Part shown: positions 44,318 to 52,372 of the stretch, one piece after another
Position numbering within the stretch: position 1 is the stretch's first letter
Layout: each line of letters starts with the position of its first letter
Assembly (NCBI GenBank): GCA_958436175.1
Contig: CAUBJF010000009.1
Span: forward strand, 46,829-110,828
Source of the DNA: an uncultured Muribaculaceae bacterium
Lineage (GTDB): Bacteria; Bacteroidota; Bacteroidia; Bacteroidales; Muribaculaceae
Reading direction: 5' to 3'
DNA: 64,000 bases
Notes under the pieces: model-generated
Databases searched by the model: none
What the model was told of the DNA's origin: nothing
What the model saw: the letters and a program-made list of their open reading frames with translations, nothing else
Position numbers and translations under genes: made by a program

Positions 44318-45358
44318 ATGAAAATTTTACGTCTACTCGTCATTGTAGCTGCAATTATCGGACTTTCTGTAAAGGCCGATGCATGCTCTCGTGTTGTATA
44401 TATCGGTGACAACAACGGAATAATCCTTGTGGGCCGTACGCTCGACTGGCGCACACCTATCCCTACCAACCTTTATGTCTACCCGGCCGGTATTTCCAAA
44501 CAGAGTATGCCGACGGGCAACAGGCTTCAATGGCAATCGAAATACGGCTCAGTCCTTGCCGTCGGATATGATGGCGGCGTGACGGAGGGTATGAATGAGA
44601 AAGGCCTTACCATGAACGGCTTATTCTGCAAAGGTTCTGTCTATAAAGAGGCTATAGCGGACGATACTATCCCTGTGATGAGTCTGGCGATGCTTGTAAG
44701 TTATTTTCTCGATAATTTTGCAACTGTCGATGAAGCTGAGTCTTGGTTGAAAAGTAATGAGTTCGCAATTTACGGGAAGACTTTCGACGGGGGAACGGTA
44801 TCACTTCTTCATTGGGCCATTACGGATACTACCGGGACGACTCTAATCATGGAATACGTCGATGGCGACCTGACTCTCTATAAAGGTCGGGACTTTCAGG
44901 TGCTGACAAATGACCCCGCTTTCAATAATATGCAGGCTATAAACAAGTACTGGCAAGGTGTCGGAGGTGTCAATATGCTTCCTGGTACCGTCCGAAGTGC
45001 CGATCGTTATGTCCGTGCTGATTTCTTCATCCATCATGTCCCATCAAACTTTGAATATCCCCAGGCTCTCGGAAGTATCAGCAGTATAATGGGAACTGTC
45101 AGCGTTCCTTATGGATATGAGATAGAAGGAGAGCCAAACGTGTCGTCGACCCAGTGGCGCAGCATTGCCGATGCTACAGGGGGCAAATATTACTTCAAGT
45201 TCGCCGATTCTACAGGCGACATGTGGATTGACCTTGGCCGTCTCCGTCTTAATCCCGGAGCTCCTATACTGAAACTCGACACAAGTGTCCATACGGATTT
45301 GACAGGTTGCGTGAACGACCGTCTTGTCGAAACCAGGGGATTTACTCCTATGTGGTAA
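44318..45358 (+). CDS. Choloylglycine hydrolase family protein (bile salt hydrolase / penicillin V acylase-like)
   Basis: A 346-residue Ntn hydrolase with a signal peptide cut just before the catalytic cysteine (KADA then Cys23, CSRVVYIGD). Family residues follow: GRTLDW with Arg and Asp, the asparagine in TEGMNEKGLTMNG, TNDPAFNN, and the arginine in SADRYVRADFF. It may cleave conjugated bile acids or acyl amides in the periplasm. Which substrate it prefers cannot be told from sequence. It follows the MBOAT gene by 52 bases with a small hairpin (CGTGTT/AACACG, 44283-44303) between. Confidence 0.9.
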   Translation: MKILRLLVIVAAIIGLSVKADACSRVVYIGDNNGIILVGRTLDWRTPIPTNLYVYPAGISKQSMPTGNRLQWQSKYGSVLAVGYDGGVTEGMNEKGLTMNGLFCKGSVYKEAIADDTIPVMSLAMLVSYFLDNFATVDEAESWLKSNEFAIYGKTFDGGTVSLLHWAITDTTGTTLIMEYVDGDLTLYKGRDFQVLTNDPAFNNMQAINKYWQGVGGVNMLPGTVRSADRYVRADFFIHHVPSNFEYPQALGSISSIMGTVSVPYGYEIEGEPNVSSTQWRSIADATGGKYYFKFADSTGDMWIDLGRLRLNPGAPILKLDTSVHTDLTGCVNDRLVETRGFTPMW

Positions 45359-45395
45359 TTAAGCGTAGAATAATCTTTCATAAATAGATAAAACA

Positions 45396-46088
45396 ATGAA
45401 GAAACTTCTTGCTGAAGGTATCGGGACAATGTTTCTGGTTCTTCTTGCCTGCGGTAGCGCAGTGCTCGCCGGTCCATCCATCGGCGGTCTTGGTATAGGC
45501 CTTTGTTTTGGCCTCGTTTTAGTGTGTCTGTGCTATGCAATAGGCAATATCTCCGGTTGCCATGTCAATCCGGCTGTGTCCTTCGCTATGTTCTTAGCCG
45601 GTCGTATGTCGGGTCGCGACTGCGTAGGCTATATAGTGTTCCAGCTCCTTGGAGCTACTATCGGTGCTGGTCTCCTTTATTGTTTCGTTCAGCTTTCACC
45701 CGGTTTCAACTTCGGCGGCACAACACCTCCCGACAGCTATCTTGCAACCAATGTCGTGCAGCCCGGCGCAACTTCCGGTATGGCGCTTCTGTCCGAAGGT
45801 TTACTCACTTTCTTCTTTGTGCTCATTGTTCTCGGAGCCACCGATCCATCCAAGGGCTTCGGTAAATTTGCAGGACTCGCTATCGGTCTCGCCCTCGGTC
45901 TTGTGAATATCGTAGGTATTCCTGTTGATAACTGTTCGGTCAATCCTGCCCGTAGCTTCGGACCTGCAGTCTTTGACCCTTCCGCATGGGGCGATTTCTG
46001 GATTATGGTCGTAGGGCCAGCTGTCGGTGCTGTCATCGCAGTCCTCTGTTGGGTGGCAATGGCGGGCGGACGAAAGGCTATCAAATAA
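45396..46088 (+). CDS. aqpZ: Aquaporin (AqpZ-like) with unusual selectivity filter
   Basis: A 230-residue channel with six membrane segments and both NPA loops (HVNPAVSF and CSVNPARSF). Aligned by eye to E. coli AqpZ, the filter residues Phe43, His174, Thr183 and Arg189 correspond to Phe38, Asn171, Cys180 and Arg186. Loss of the histidine is atypical of strict water channels and of glycerol facilitators alike, so solute preference is uncertain. It starts 37 bases after the preceding gene and is followed by a hairpin terminator. Confidence 0.88.
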   Translation: MKKLLAEGIGTMFLVLLACGSAVLAGPSIGGLGIGLCFGLVLVCLCYAIGNISGCHVNPAVSFAMFLAGRMSGRDCVGYIVFQLLGATIGAGLLYCFVQLSPGFNFGGTTPPDSYLATNVVQPGATSGMALLSEGLLTFFFVLIVLGATDPSKGFGKFAGLAIGLALGLVNIVGIPVDNCSVNPARSFGPAVFDPSAWGDFWIMVVGPAVGAVIAVLCWVAMAGGRKAIK

Positions 46089-46124
46089 AAGATATACTAT
46101 AGTCCTTATTGATTCGTTAGAAAT

Positions 46125-46154
46125 TAGGCATGGGTTCGGTTGAGCTCATGCCTA
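46125..46154 (+). terminator. Probable terminator after the aquaporin gene
   Basis: TAGGCATG (46125-46132) pairs with CATGCCTA (46147-46154), extended inside by two pairs. The tail is T-rich but interrupted. Confidence 0.6.
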
Positions 46155-46175
46155 TTATTCTAATGTGTTTATCCA

Positions 46176-46658
46176 ATGATACGTCAGGTAAAATTGTCGG
46201 ATACTGAGGCTATAGCCGGGATATACAACGAGTATATACAGCACAGTACCGCCTCTTTTGAAACGGAAACCCTCACCCCCGAGGAAATGGGGATGAGGAT
46301 TTCGGCTTTTTCATCAGTATGTCCTTATTTCGTCTTTGAGGAAGACGGAAGAGTCGTAGGGTATTGCTATGCGCATCCTTGGAAAGAGCGTGCCGCCTAC
46401 GCCGGAACTTACGAGACCACGGTATATATTCATCCTGCCTATCTGCATCGCGGTATTGGAAAGGCGCTTATGGCGAAACTTATTGAAAGTTGCCGACAGC
46501 GAGGATTCCGTGCTTTGATTGCCTGTATTACTGCCGAGAATGAAGCGAGTGTCAGTCTGCATCTCGGGCTCGGGTTTGAGAAGGTGTCTCATTTCCGCCA
46601 GGTCGGCAGGAAGTTCGGACGTCTTCTTGATGTCGTGGATTTGGAATATATCCTTTGA
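46176..46658 (+). CDS. GNAT family N-acetyltransferase (phosphinothricin acetyltransferase-like)
   Basis: A 160-residue acetyltransferase. The start IRQVKLSDTEAIAGIYNEYIQHSTASFETE, the GYCYAHPWKERAAYAGTYETTVYIHP stretch and the acetyl-CoA loop HRGIGKALMAKLIE match the Pat/YncA group, which acetylates small amines such as phosphinothricin or methionine sulfone. Its true substrate is unknown. It converges on the fructokinase gene with five bases between. Confidence 0.88.
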   Translation: MIRQVKLSDTEAIAGIYNEYIQHSTASFETETLTPEEMGMRISAFSSVCPYFVFEEDGRVVGYCYAHPWKERAAYAGTYETTVYIHPAYLHRGIGKALMAKLIESCRQRGFRALIACITAENEASVSLHLGLGFEKVSHFRQVGRKFGRLLDVVDLEYIL

Positions 46659-46663
46659 ATCAA

Positions 46664-47557
46664 TCAGCGGCACATCTCATCTCTCAGCTCCTCAGGGAGT
46701 ACGGGCATAGCTCCGTTGTGGGTGCATACGAAGGCAGATGTGCGAACTGCAAGGGCATGAGCCTCGGCGACGCTCTTGTTTTTGATTATGGCGGATATGA
46801 AGGCTGCTGTGAAGGAATCACCGGCACCGACCGTGTCAGCAACTTCGACTCTTGGTGTCGGCAAGAAAGAGACATTCCCTGGTGTGAATACGTAGCTACC
46901 GTTGATGCCGCATGTCAGGATGAGCATCTTGAGATTGTATTTGCCCAGGAGTATCCAGCATTTATCCTGCAGATCGATACCGGGATAGCCGAACATACGG
47001 CTGACCGTCACAAGCTCTTCATCGTTTATTTTCAAGATGTTGCAACGCTTCATCGAATCGCAGATAGTCTCTTTGGTATAGAAAGACTGGCGAAGGTTCA
47101 CGTCGAAGACAACGAGGGTATCATCTGTCTTGGGCATCGCATCGAGAAAACGGTTAATAGTAGTTCGTGACACGATGTTGCGCTGTGCGAGTGAACCGAA
47201 GCATATTGCCCTGGTTCGTTTCGCAATTTCTTCGAGTTCGGGAGTGTAGGGGATATTGTCCCAGGCTACATTTTCTTTGATTTCATACTGAGGAACACCG
47301 GCGGGATCGATTTCGACCTGTACGGTACCGGTAGGATATGGAACAACTGCGATATGCTGGTTAAGACCTTTGGAGGTGAAGTTCTCTTCTATCTCCTTGC
47401 CGAGGGGATCGTCGCCGATGGCGCTTACCACGCAGCTGGGAAGACCGAACTGCGAAACATGATATGCGAAGTTTGCAGGTGCGCCGCCGATTTTCTTGCC
47501 TTCGGGCAGTACGTCCCAAAGGGCTTCGCCCATCCCTACTACTATTTGATTGTCCAT
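46664..47557 (-). CDS. Fructokinase (PfkB family)
   Basis: A 297-residue ribokinase-type sugar kinase. The N-terminal signature is GGAPANFAYHVSQFGLPSCVVSAIGDDPLG and the C-terminal signature with the catalytic base is DTVGAGDSFTAAFISAI. The position, last in an operon with GH32, GH172 and a sugar importer, identifies it as the fructokinase feeding fructose 6-phosphate to glycolysis. Its start codon shares one base with the stop of the importer gene, so the two are translationally coupled. Confidence 0.92.
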   Translation of the reverse strand: MDNQIVVGMGEALWDVLPEGKKIGGAPANFAYHVSQFGLPSCVVSAIGDDPLGKEIEENFTSKGLNQHIAVVPYPTGTVQVEIDPAGVPQYEIKENVAWDNIPYTPELEEIAKRTRAICFGSLAQRNIVSRTTINRFLDAMPKTDDTLVVFDVNLRQSFYTKETICDSMKRCNILKINDEELVTVSRMFGYPGIDLQDKCWILLGKYNLKMLILTCGINGSYVFTPGNVSFLPTPRVEVADTVGAGDSFTAAFISAIIKNKSVAEAHALAVRTSAFVCTHNGAMPVLPEELRDEMCR

Positions 47558-48747
47558 TATTTTACGCTTTTGATTTTGAATGTGTAATAGAGGAGATAGA
47601 TCACGCCTACAGTCATGACGGCAACTGCACCGGCCTGGCCGGCTGCATCGGCTGCATATCCCATGGCGAGAGGGAAGATTGTACCACCGAAGAGTCCCAT
47701 GATCAAAAGACCCGAAACTTCATTTTTTTCGTTGGGCGACGACAGGAGGGCCTGCGAGAATATGATGGAGAAGAGGTTCGAGTTACCGAAGCCGATCAGG
47801 CCGATACCTGTATAGAGGACCGGGAGTGAGGAGCCGGTGAAGAGTATGGCCATACCGCCGAGGAGCATGATAACGCTGATGAGGAAGAAGAGCTTCGGCG
47901 ACAGGTAACGGAGCAGGAAGGTGCCGAGGAAGCAGCCCAGGGTACGGAAGATAAAGTAGACGCTCGTTGCAAATCCGGCCTCTACAAGGGGAAGGCCGAG
48001 ACGCTCCATGATGATTTTGGGTGCGGTAGTGTTTGTGCCGACATCGATGCCTACATGGCACATAATGGCTATGAAGCAAAGGAGTACGAAAGGACGGCCA
48101 AGAAGTTTGAGACATTCTCCGATACCAGATGCTTTGTCGGGACGTTCTTCTTCGATAGGAGTGGCAGCGAGAGCGGCTACAGAGAGTACGCAGACGACGG
48201 CATAGATTACGAAGAGAGCTCGCCAGCCAAGCCCGAAGGTAGGCAGATAGGTTGTTGCGCCCCAGGCTGCGAGAATCGGTGCAAGGAAGGATGCTATAGC
48301 TTTGACGAATTGGCCGAAAGTAAGTGTCGATGCCAGTTTGTCGCCGCTGATGAGGTTAGATACAAGGGGATTAAGCGAAGTCTGCATCACGGCGTTGCCG
48401 ATACCGAGAATAGAGAACGATATGAGCATAATCATATAGCTGTCGCCGAAAATCGGTATCACGAGGGATACAGCTGTCAGGACAAGACTTATAAGCACGG
48501 TATTCTTACGGCCTATATGGTTCATCAGCATTCCGGTCGGAACGGAGAAGATAAGGAACCAGAAGAATACAAGCGATGGGAAGAGGTTGGCTTGCGAGTC
48601 GGTGAGGCCAAGGTCTTTCTGGACGTAATTCGAGGCTGTTCCCACAAGGTCGACAAAACCCATGGAGAAGAAGCATAGCATCACGGGGATGATCTGCAGA
48701 AGGAACGATTTCTTGTCGCTCGTTTTAGTAGTCAATGCGGCGTTCAT
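47557..48747 (-). CDS. MFS sugar importer, probably for fructose
   Basis: A 396-residue inner-membrane protein with about 12 membrane segments. It begins FLLQIIPVMLCFFSMGFVDLVGTASNYVQKD, with MLMNHIGRKNTVLISL at the 2-3 loop, in the FHS-like branch of the major facilitator superfamily used for hexoses in Bacteroides. Placed between GH172 and fructokinase genes it most likely brings free fructose from the periplasm into the cytoplasm, as its counterpart does in the B. thetaiotaomicron fructan locus. Confidence 0.9.
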   Translation of the reverse strand: MNAALTTKTSDKKSFLLQIIPVMLCFFSMGFVDLVGTASNYVQKDLGLTDSQANLFPSLVFFWFLIFSVPTGMLMNHIGRKNTVLISLVLTAVSLVIPIFGDSYMIMLISFSILGIGNAVMQTSLNPLVSNLISGDKLASTLTFGQFVKAIASFLAPILAAWGATTYLPTFGLGWRALFVIYAVVCVLSVAALAATPIEEERPDKASGIGECLKLLGRPFVLLCFIAIMCHVGIDVGTNTTAPKIIMERLGLPLVEAGFATSVYFIFRTLGCFLGTFLLRYLSPKLFFLISVIMLLGGMAILFTGSSLPVLYTGIGLIGFGNSNLFSIIFSQALLSSPNEKNEVSGLLIMGLFGGTIFPLAMGYAADAAGQAGAVAVMTVGVIYLLYYTFKIKSVK

Positions 48748-48786
48748 ATCAGTTTATTTTCATTATTCATTTATTGGATGGCTCGG

Positions 48787-50406
48787 TCAGTCGGCAGTGA
48801 CAGGCTGGGGGATGGTTGCTTCCTGCATGTCCGAAGTGCCAATGGCTTCAGAGTCGTAGTCGCCGTACCAGTAGATAGTGGTTGAATAGTCTGCCACTCC
48901 GGGTTCCCATGAAAGCATTTCGATATCGAAATGGAAGTCATGGTTGAAGGGTATGTCGTCGAGATTTCTTGTGCGGAAGAATGTATTGAATCCGTGCGAG
49001 CTTGTTTCGTCGGCTCTCGGCGCACCGCCGAAGGGGGTATAGAAGGGATAGACAGGTGCCCAGGAGCTGTTGTAGTAGTCCTCTGTGCCTGTGCCGAAAT
49101 GCGAGGGGAAAGTGTCGTCGTCTACCCATATCTTCTCGTCGCCTTCGCCGTACCAGCGGGGCGAGTGGTTGTAGAGCGAGAGAACATCGCCCTTATAGAT
49201 GCCTTTGCCTTTGATAGTTGCGAAGTTCCAGTCCTGGCATTTCTCGCCTTCGTCGGGCATATTGTGGACGTAGATGCTGTCTTGACGTTTCCATGATGAG
49301 TGGAAATAGAGCGAACGGTCGTCCCACTTTAAAGGAGCGACTACTGCGCTCATGCTGACGAAGACGTTTTCTGTAGAAAGATTGCTGAGGCTGATTTCGC
49401 CGGTGCGGCTGTAAGGCATAAGCCATCTGCTTGTCACATATTCTTCGCCGTCGGAGTCAAGGAACCAGCTGTCGACTTTCGGAGCTCCGATACCGCCTCC
49501 TGAGAAGTCGGCGAGGGGGACGGCGACGGTCTCTTTGCCGTCGAAGTTTGCCTTGAGAATCACTCTGCGCATGGCATCCTGATATGTGGCTGTATCTTCG
49601 GGGGCTACGGACATTGTCAGTTCATAGACGGCATTGTTGCCCTCGGGCAGTTCTATAGTCAGGCTTTCTCCGGGTTCGAGATTTTGCTCTTCTTCAATTA
49701 CTGAGGCATTTTCGGGAGCCTGCATGTCGGGTTCCTGAAGCTCATGGTTGACTTGTTTGATCTTGTCGGCGGCACGTTCGAGGACTGCTGTCGAGAAAGT
49801 CTCGACCTTCACGTCTTCAGGGTACTGGCGATAGTTGATGTGATAGTATTTCGGGGTCGGTTCTATACCGGTCTCGTCTTCGAAGGTGATTTTACAGCTC
49901 TGTGCGTAGGGTATGGGAAGAAAAGAGGTATTGCCGCCACGGCCTTGAGGGTCATAGCTTGTATGGGCGATGATAAGGCCTCCTTCTGCATCAGGTAGAC
50001 CTGCTTTCATCAGGTCATATGCCGGGATAGTCCATCCGGGAGTCTCCGAGCCGTCGAAGTAGAAGCGCCAAGTGCCACGGGTATCGAGAGTGGTGATCCA
50101 GATGCGTGTTATTGCACCGGGACCTTCCTGGTCGAACATGACGCGTTCTAAGCGTCCGTCGACGGTATCGGTACGGATGATTCCGAAGCCGTCGTTGTTG
50201 GCGAACCAGCCGGTCGAGTCGGGGGAGACAGAGCGGCGGTCATAGCTGCTCTCCTGCTTGGCTACATATGAGGGTTCGGGAATACGTGCCTGTTCTTCGA
50301 CGGATACCATCTCATCGAGAAGGTCTTCGAAGGTCACTGTCTGTTTCTTTTGATTGCACGAGCCCAGAACTAATGCAATCGAGAATATACTTATTAATTT
50401 TTTCAT
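48787..50406 (-). CDS. GH172 (DUF2961) family lipoprotein
   Basis: A 539-residue lipoprotein (lipobox LVLGSC). The DUF2961 fold is evident from ARIPEPSYVAKQESSYDRRS, DQEGPGAITRIWITTLDTRGTWRFYFDG, GGIGAPKVDSWFLDSDGEEYVTSRWLMPY and the C-terminal WVDDDTFPSHFGTGTEDYYNSSWAP. Characterised GH172 enzymes act on alpha-fructofuranose linkages, including difructose dianhydride I, or on alpha-arabinofuranose. Its place in a fructan operon points to fructose-containing substrates such as difructose anhydrides or caramelised fructans. It precedes the importer by 39 bases. Confidence 0.88.
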   Translation of the reverse strand: MKKLISIFSIALVLGSCNQKKQTVTFEDLLDEMVSVEEQARIPEPSYVAKQESSYDRRSVSPDSTGWFANNDGFGIIRTDTVDGRLERVMFDQEGPGAITRIWITTLDTRGTWRFYFDGSETPGWTIPAYDLMKAGLPDAEGGLIIAHTSYDPQGRGGNTSFLPIPYAQSCKITFEDETGIEPTPKYYHINYRQYPEDVKVETFSTAVLERAADKIKQVNHELQEPDMQAPENASVIEEEQNLEPGESLTIELPEGNNAVYELTMSVAPEDTATYQDAMRRVILKANFDGKETVAVPLADFSGGGIGAPKVDSWFLDSDGEEYVTSRWLMPYSRTGEISLSNLSTENVFVSMSAVVAPLKWDDRSLYFHSSWKRQDSIYVHNMPDEGEKCQDWNFATIKGKGIYKGDVLSLYNHSPRWYGEGDEKIWVDDDTFPSHFGTGTEDYYNSSWAPVYPFYTPFGGAPRADETSSHGFNTFFRTRNLDDIPFNHDFHFDIEMLSWEPGVADYSTTIYWYGDYDSEAIGTSDMQEATIPQPVTAD

Positions 50407-50437
50407 GTGCTGTGATATCTTTGGCTGGCCTTAAACA

Positions 50438-50514
50438 CTGCTCCGGCAGGCAGCTAAATGTCGATTTGTCAATGCGATAGACAGTCTACGACCGCGACTG
50501 CCTGGCGGGAGCAG
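50438..50514 (-). other. Large imperfect hairpin between the GH32 and GH172 genes
   Basis: The arms 50438-50453 (CTGCTCCGGCAGGCAG) and 50498-50514 pair over most of their length with one bulge, inside the 119-base intercistronic gap. No long T tract follows on the minus strand. It may trim or stabilise the message and so set different levels of the two enzymes. Confidence 0.45.
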
Positions 50515-50525
50515 CTTTTATAGAT

Positions 50526-52172
50526 TTATTTGTTCCAGATGGAGTCTACTTTATATACCTGGAGGTTTTCGATAGTAAGGTTGTTGCCGCCGAAACGGAA
50601 TTCGAGGTTCTTCTTGGCGTTTTCGTCGCGGCCGAAGGAGTAGGAGAGGAGTCCGCCGTCGATGAATGCTTCGACAGAAGTACGGTCGATGAAGATGTCG
50701 GCCGAGATTTCCATGCTTGTAGGATCATCGGGAGAGTAATGCCATCCGTTGATTGTCGTGCCGTTCATGTCGTAGTCGAGGATGCGCTGACCGCCATAGG
50801 ATATATAGGCATCGGTAGCATGCGAGAGCTTGATAGTTACCTTGATGCGGAGGCCGTCGGTTCCGGCGAACTGCTTCATGACTTCGTCGGCCTGCTGCTG
50901 GCTGAGATTATTCCATTGTCCTACTTCCTTGCAGATGGAGTCTATCTCGCGTACGGGGACGCTGACCAGACGGGGACCGTCCTTAGTCGTACGGAGCGAC
51001 AGTTCGGTAGGCAGGAGCATCATGCCGTTGAAGTGCATGCCGGGATGCGACAGACGGCCCCAGCCTATCTGGATGCGGCGCCCGTCGGCGGCCGGGATGT
51101 TGTTGTAGGTCTGTGCGGCATAGACGCTGCCCTGGGAGTAACGGTATTTTCCGGAGACGGGGGTGAAGGTATAGCCGTCGAAATTACCGAGCATATAGGT
51201 GCCGGACGCGCCGTACATGACCCAGAGCTTGTTGTCGGGATTGCCGTCAACTTCGAGCTCGAAGAGTTCGGGACATTCCCAGAACCCCGTCGTATGGCTG
51301 CGGTAAGTCCAGTCGCGGAGATTGTCGGAGGTGTAGATGGAATGGCCGTCACGTTCGTTGAGTACGAGCACCCAGTGGTCGCCGTAGCGGAACATCTTGG
51401 GGTCGCGGGTGTCGTGGGTCTTCCATTTGTCGGTACTGTTGATGATAGGGTTCTTGTTGTATTTGGTGAATGTCTTGCCGCCGTCGAGACTGTAGGCGAG
51501 ACCCTGTACCTGCTGCTTCCCTGTCTCGATGGTGTAGGCTGCGACCATCGGAGCCTTGCCCTTCTTGCCGAAACCCGAGGTATTGTCGTAGTCTATCACG
51601 GCCGAGCCGGAGAACATTGTGCCCATGGTGTCGGGATAGAGGGCATCGGTAAGCTCGGTCCAGTGGACGAGGTCGTTGCTGACGGCATGACCCCAGTGCA
51701 TGTTCTCCCATTCGCGCTCGTAGGGATTGTGCTGGTAGAAGAGATGGTATGTGCCGTCGTCGTAGACGAGGCCGTTGGGATCGTTGATCCAGCCGCAGCG
51801 GGTGGTGAAGTGGAACTGCGGACGGTTTGTCTCCGTGTAGAGAGAGTCGGCGCCGGGGATTTCGTCGGAGAAATAGACCTTGTCGATTCCGGGGAGGTCG
51901 TCCTTGGAAGAAATATGGAGCTTCTTGCCCTTGATGTATGAGAGATCCTTGAAAACCCAGTAGTCGGGCTCCCCGTCTGCCACGCGGATCACTACCGGCA
52001 TCTCGTCCATGCCGTCGGCGGTGAAGACAAGGCGGTGACGGTCGCATTTGTGCGACACGGGGATGTTCAGATAGCGGCCTGTGACTTTAAGGTCCTTTTC
52101 TGTTGCGGCTCCCATGGCCAGGCTCGCACACAGGAGGGACAGTGCAATCGGGGTTCTATAATTCTTGATCAT
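50526..52172 (-). CDS. GH32 fructan hydrolase (levanase/inulinase-type)
   Basis: A 548-residue secreted enzyme with a type I signal peptide. A short N-terminal DUF4980-like domain (to about residue 110) precedes the five-bladed propeller. The nucleophile is in CGWINDPNGLVYDDGTYHLFYQHNP (Asp131), the transition-state aspartate in HDTRDPKMFRYGDHW and the acid/base in FWECPELFELE. A C-terminal beta-sandwich ends the protein. This is the canonical GH32 layout for removing fructose from inulin, levan or sucrose in the periplasm. It heads the minus-strand operon and faces the sensor gene across the operator. Confidence 0.95.
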   Translation of the reverse strand: MIKNYRTPIALSLLCASLAMGAATEKDLKVTGRYLNIPVSHKCDRHRLVFTADGMDEMPVVIRVADGEPDYWVFKDLSYIKGKKLHISSKDDLPGIDKVYFSDEIPGADSLYTETNRPQFHFTTRCGWINDPNGLVYDDGTYHLFYQHNPYEREWENMHWGHAVSNDLVHWTELTDALYPDTMGTMFSGSAVIDYDNTSGFGKKGKAPMVAAYTIETGKQQVQGLAYSLDGGKTFTKYNKNPIINSTDKWKTHDTRDPKMFRYGDHWVLVLNERDGHSIYTSDNLRDWTYRSHTTGFWECPELFELEVDGNPDNKLWVMYGASGTYMLGNFDGYTFTPVSGKYRYSQGSVYAAQTYNNIPAADGRRIQIGWGRLSHPGMHFNGMMLLPTELSLRTTKDGPRLVSVPVREIDSICKEVGQWNNLSQQQADEVMKQFAGTDGLRIKVTIKLSHATDAYISYGGQRILDYDMNGTTINGWHYSPDDPTSMEISADIFIDRTSVEAFIDGGLLSYSFGRDENAKKNLEFRFGGNNLTIENLQVYKVDSIWNK

Positions 52173-52216
52173 GGTGTTGATTTTTGTGAAATTCTGCGTC
52201 TGTGTTTTTGACGGTG

Positions 52217-52224
52217 CAAAGCTA
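52217..52224 (-). promoter_or_regulatory. -7 element for the GH32 operon
   Basis: On the minus strand TAGCTTTG fits the -7 consensus, 45 bases before the GH32 start. A TTTG (52249-52252) is 24 bases away, too far for a normal -33, which suits activator-dependent transcription. Confidence 0.55.
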
Positions 52225-52250
52225 CTATTATTATGTGTAAGGCACTGTCA

Positions 52251-52295
52251 AAAATCGTGCATATGTTGTATCATTCGTTGCATGTGCCCGATTTT
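52251..52295. promoter_or_regulatory. Putative operator of the fructan sensor, copy 1
   Basis: An imperfect dyad: AAAATCGTGCATATG (52251-52265) and, on the other strand, AAAATCGGGCACATG read from 52295 back to 52281, matching at 13 of 15 positions with a 15-base spacer. A close copy lies before susC at 55169-55210. It sits between the divergent GH32 and sensor promoters. Confidence 0.65.
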
Positions 52296-52332
52296 GGATA
52301 GATTAAGCACTTAATTTGTAGATTATTCTCCC

Positions 52333-52340
52333 TATCTTTG
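52333..52340 (+). promoter_or_regulatory. -7 element for the sensor gene
   Basis: TATCTTTG fits the consensus, 33 bases before the ATG at 52373, without a -33 TTTG at the right spacing. Confidence 0.5.
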
Positions 52341-52372
52341 CAGCGCCTTAAGAAAGAATTTGGACTTGACCT

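Noticed and set aside
50739..51941. Plus-strand frame of 400 codons
   Set aside because: Antisense shadow of the GH32 gene, Val/Gly/Ala-rich with no domain.
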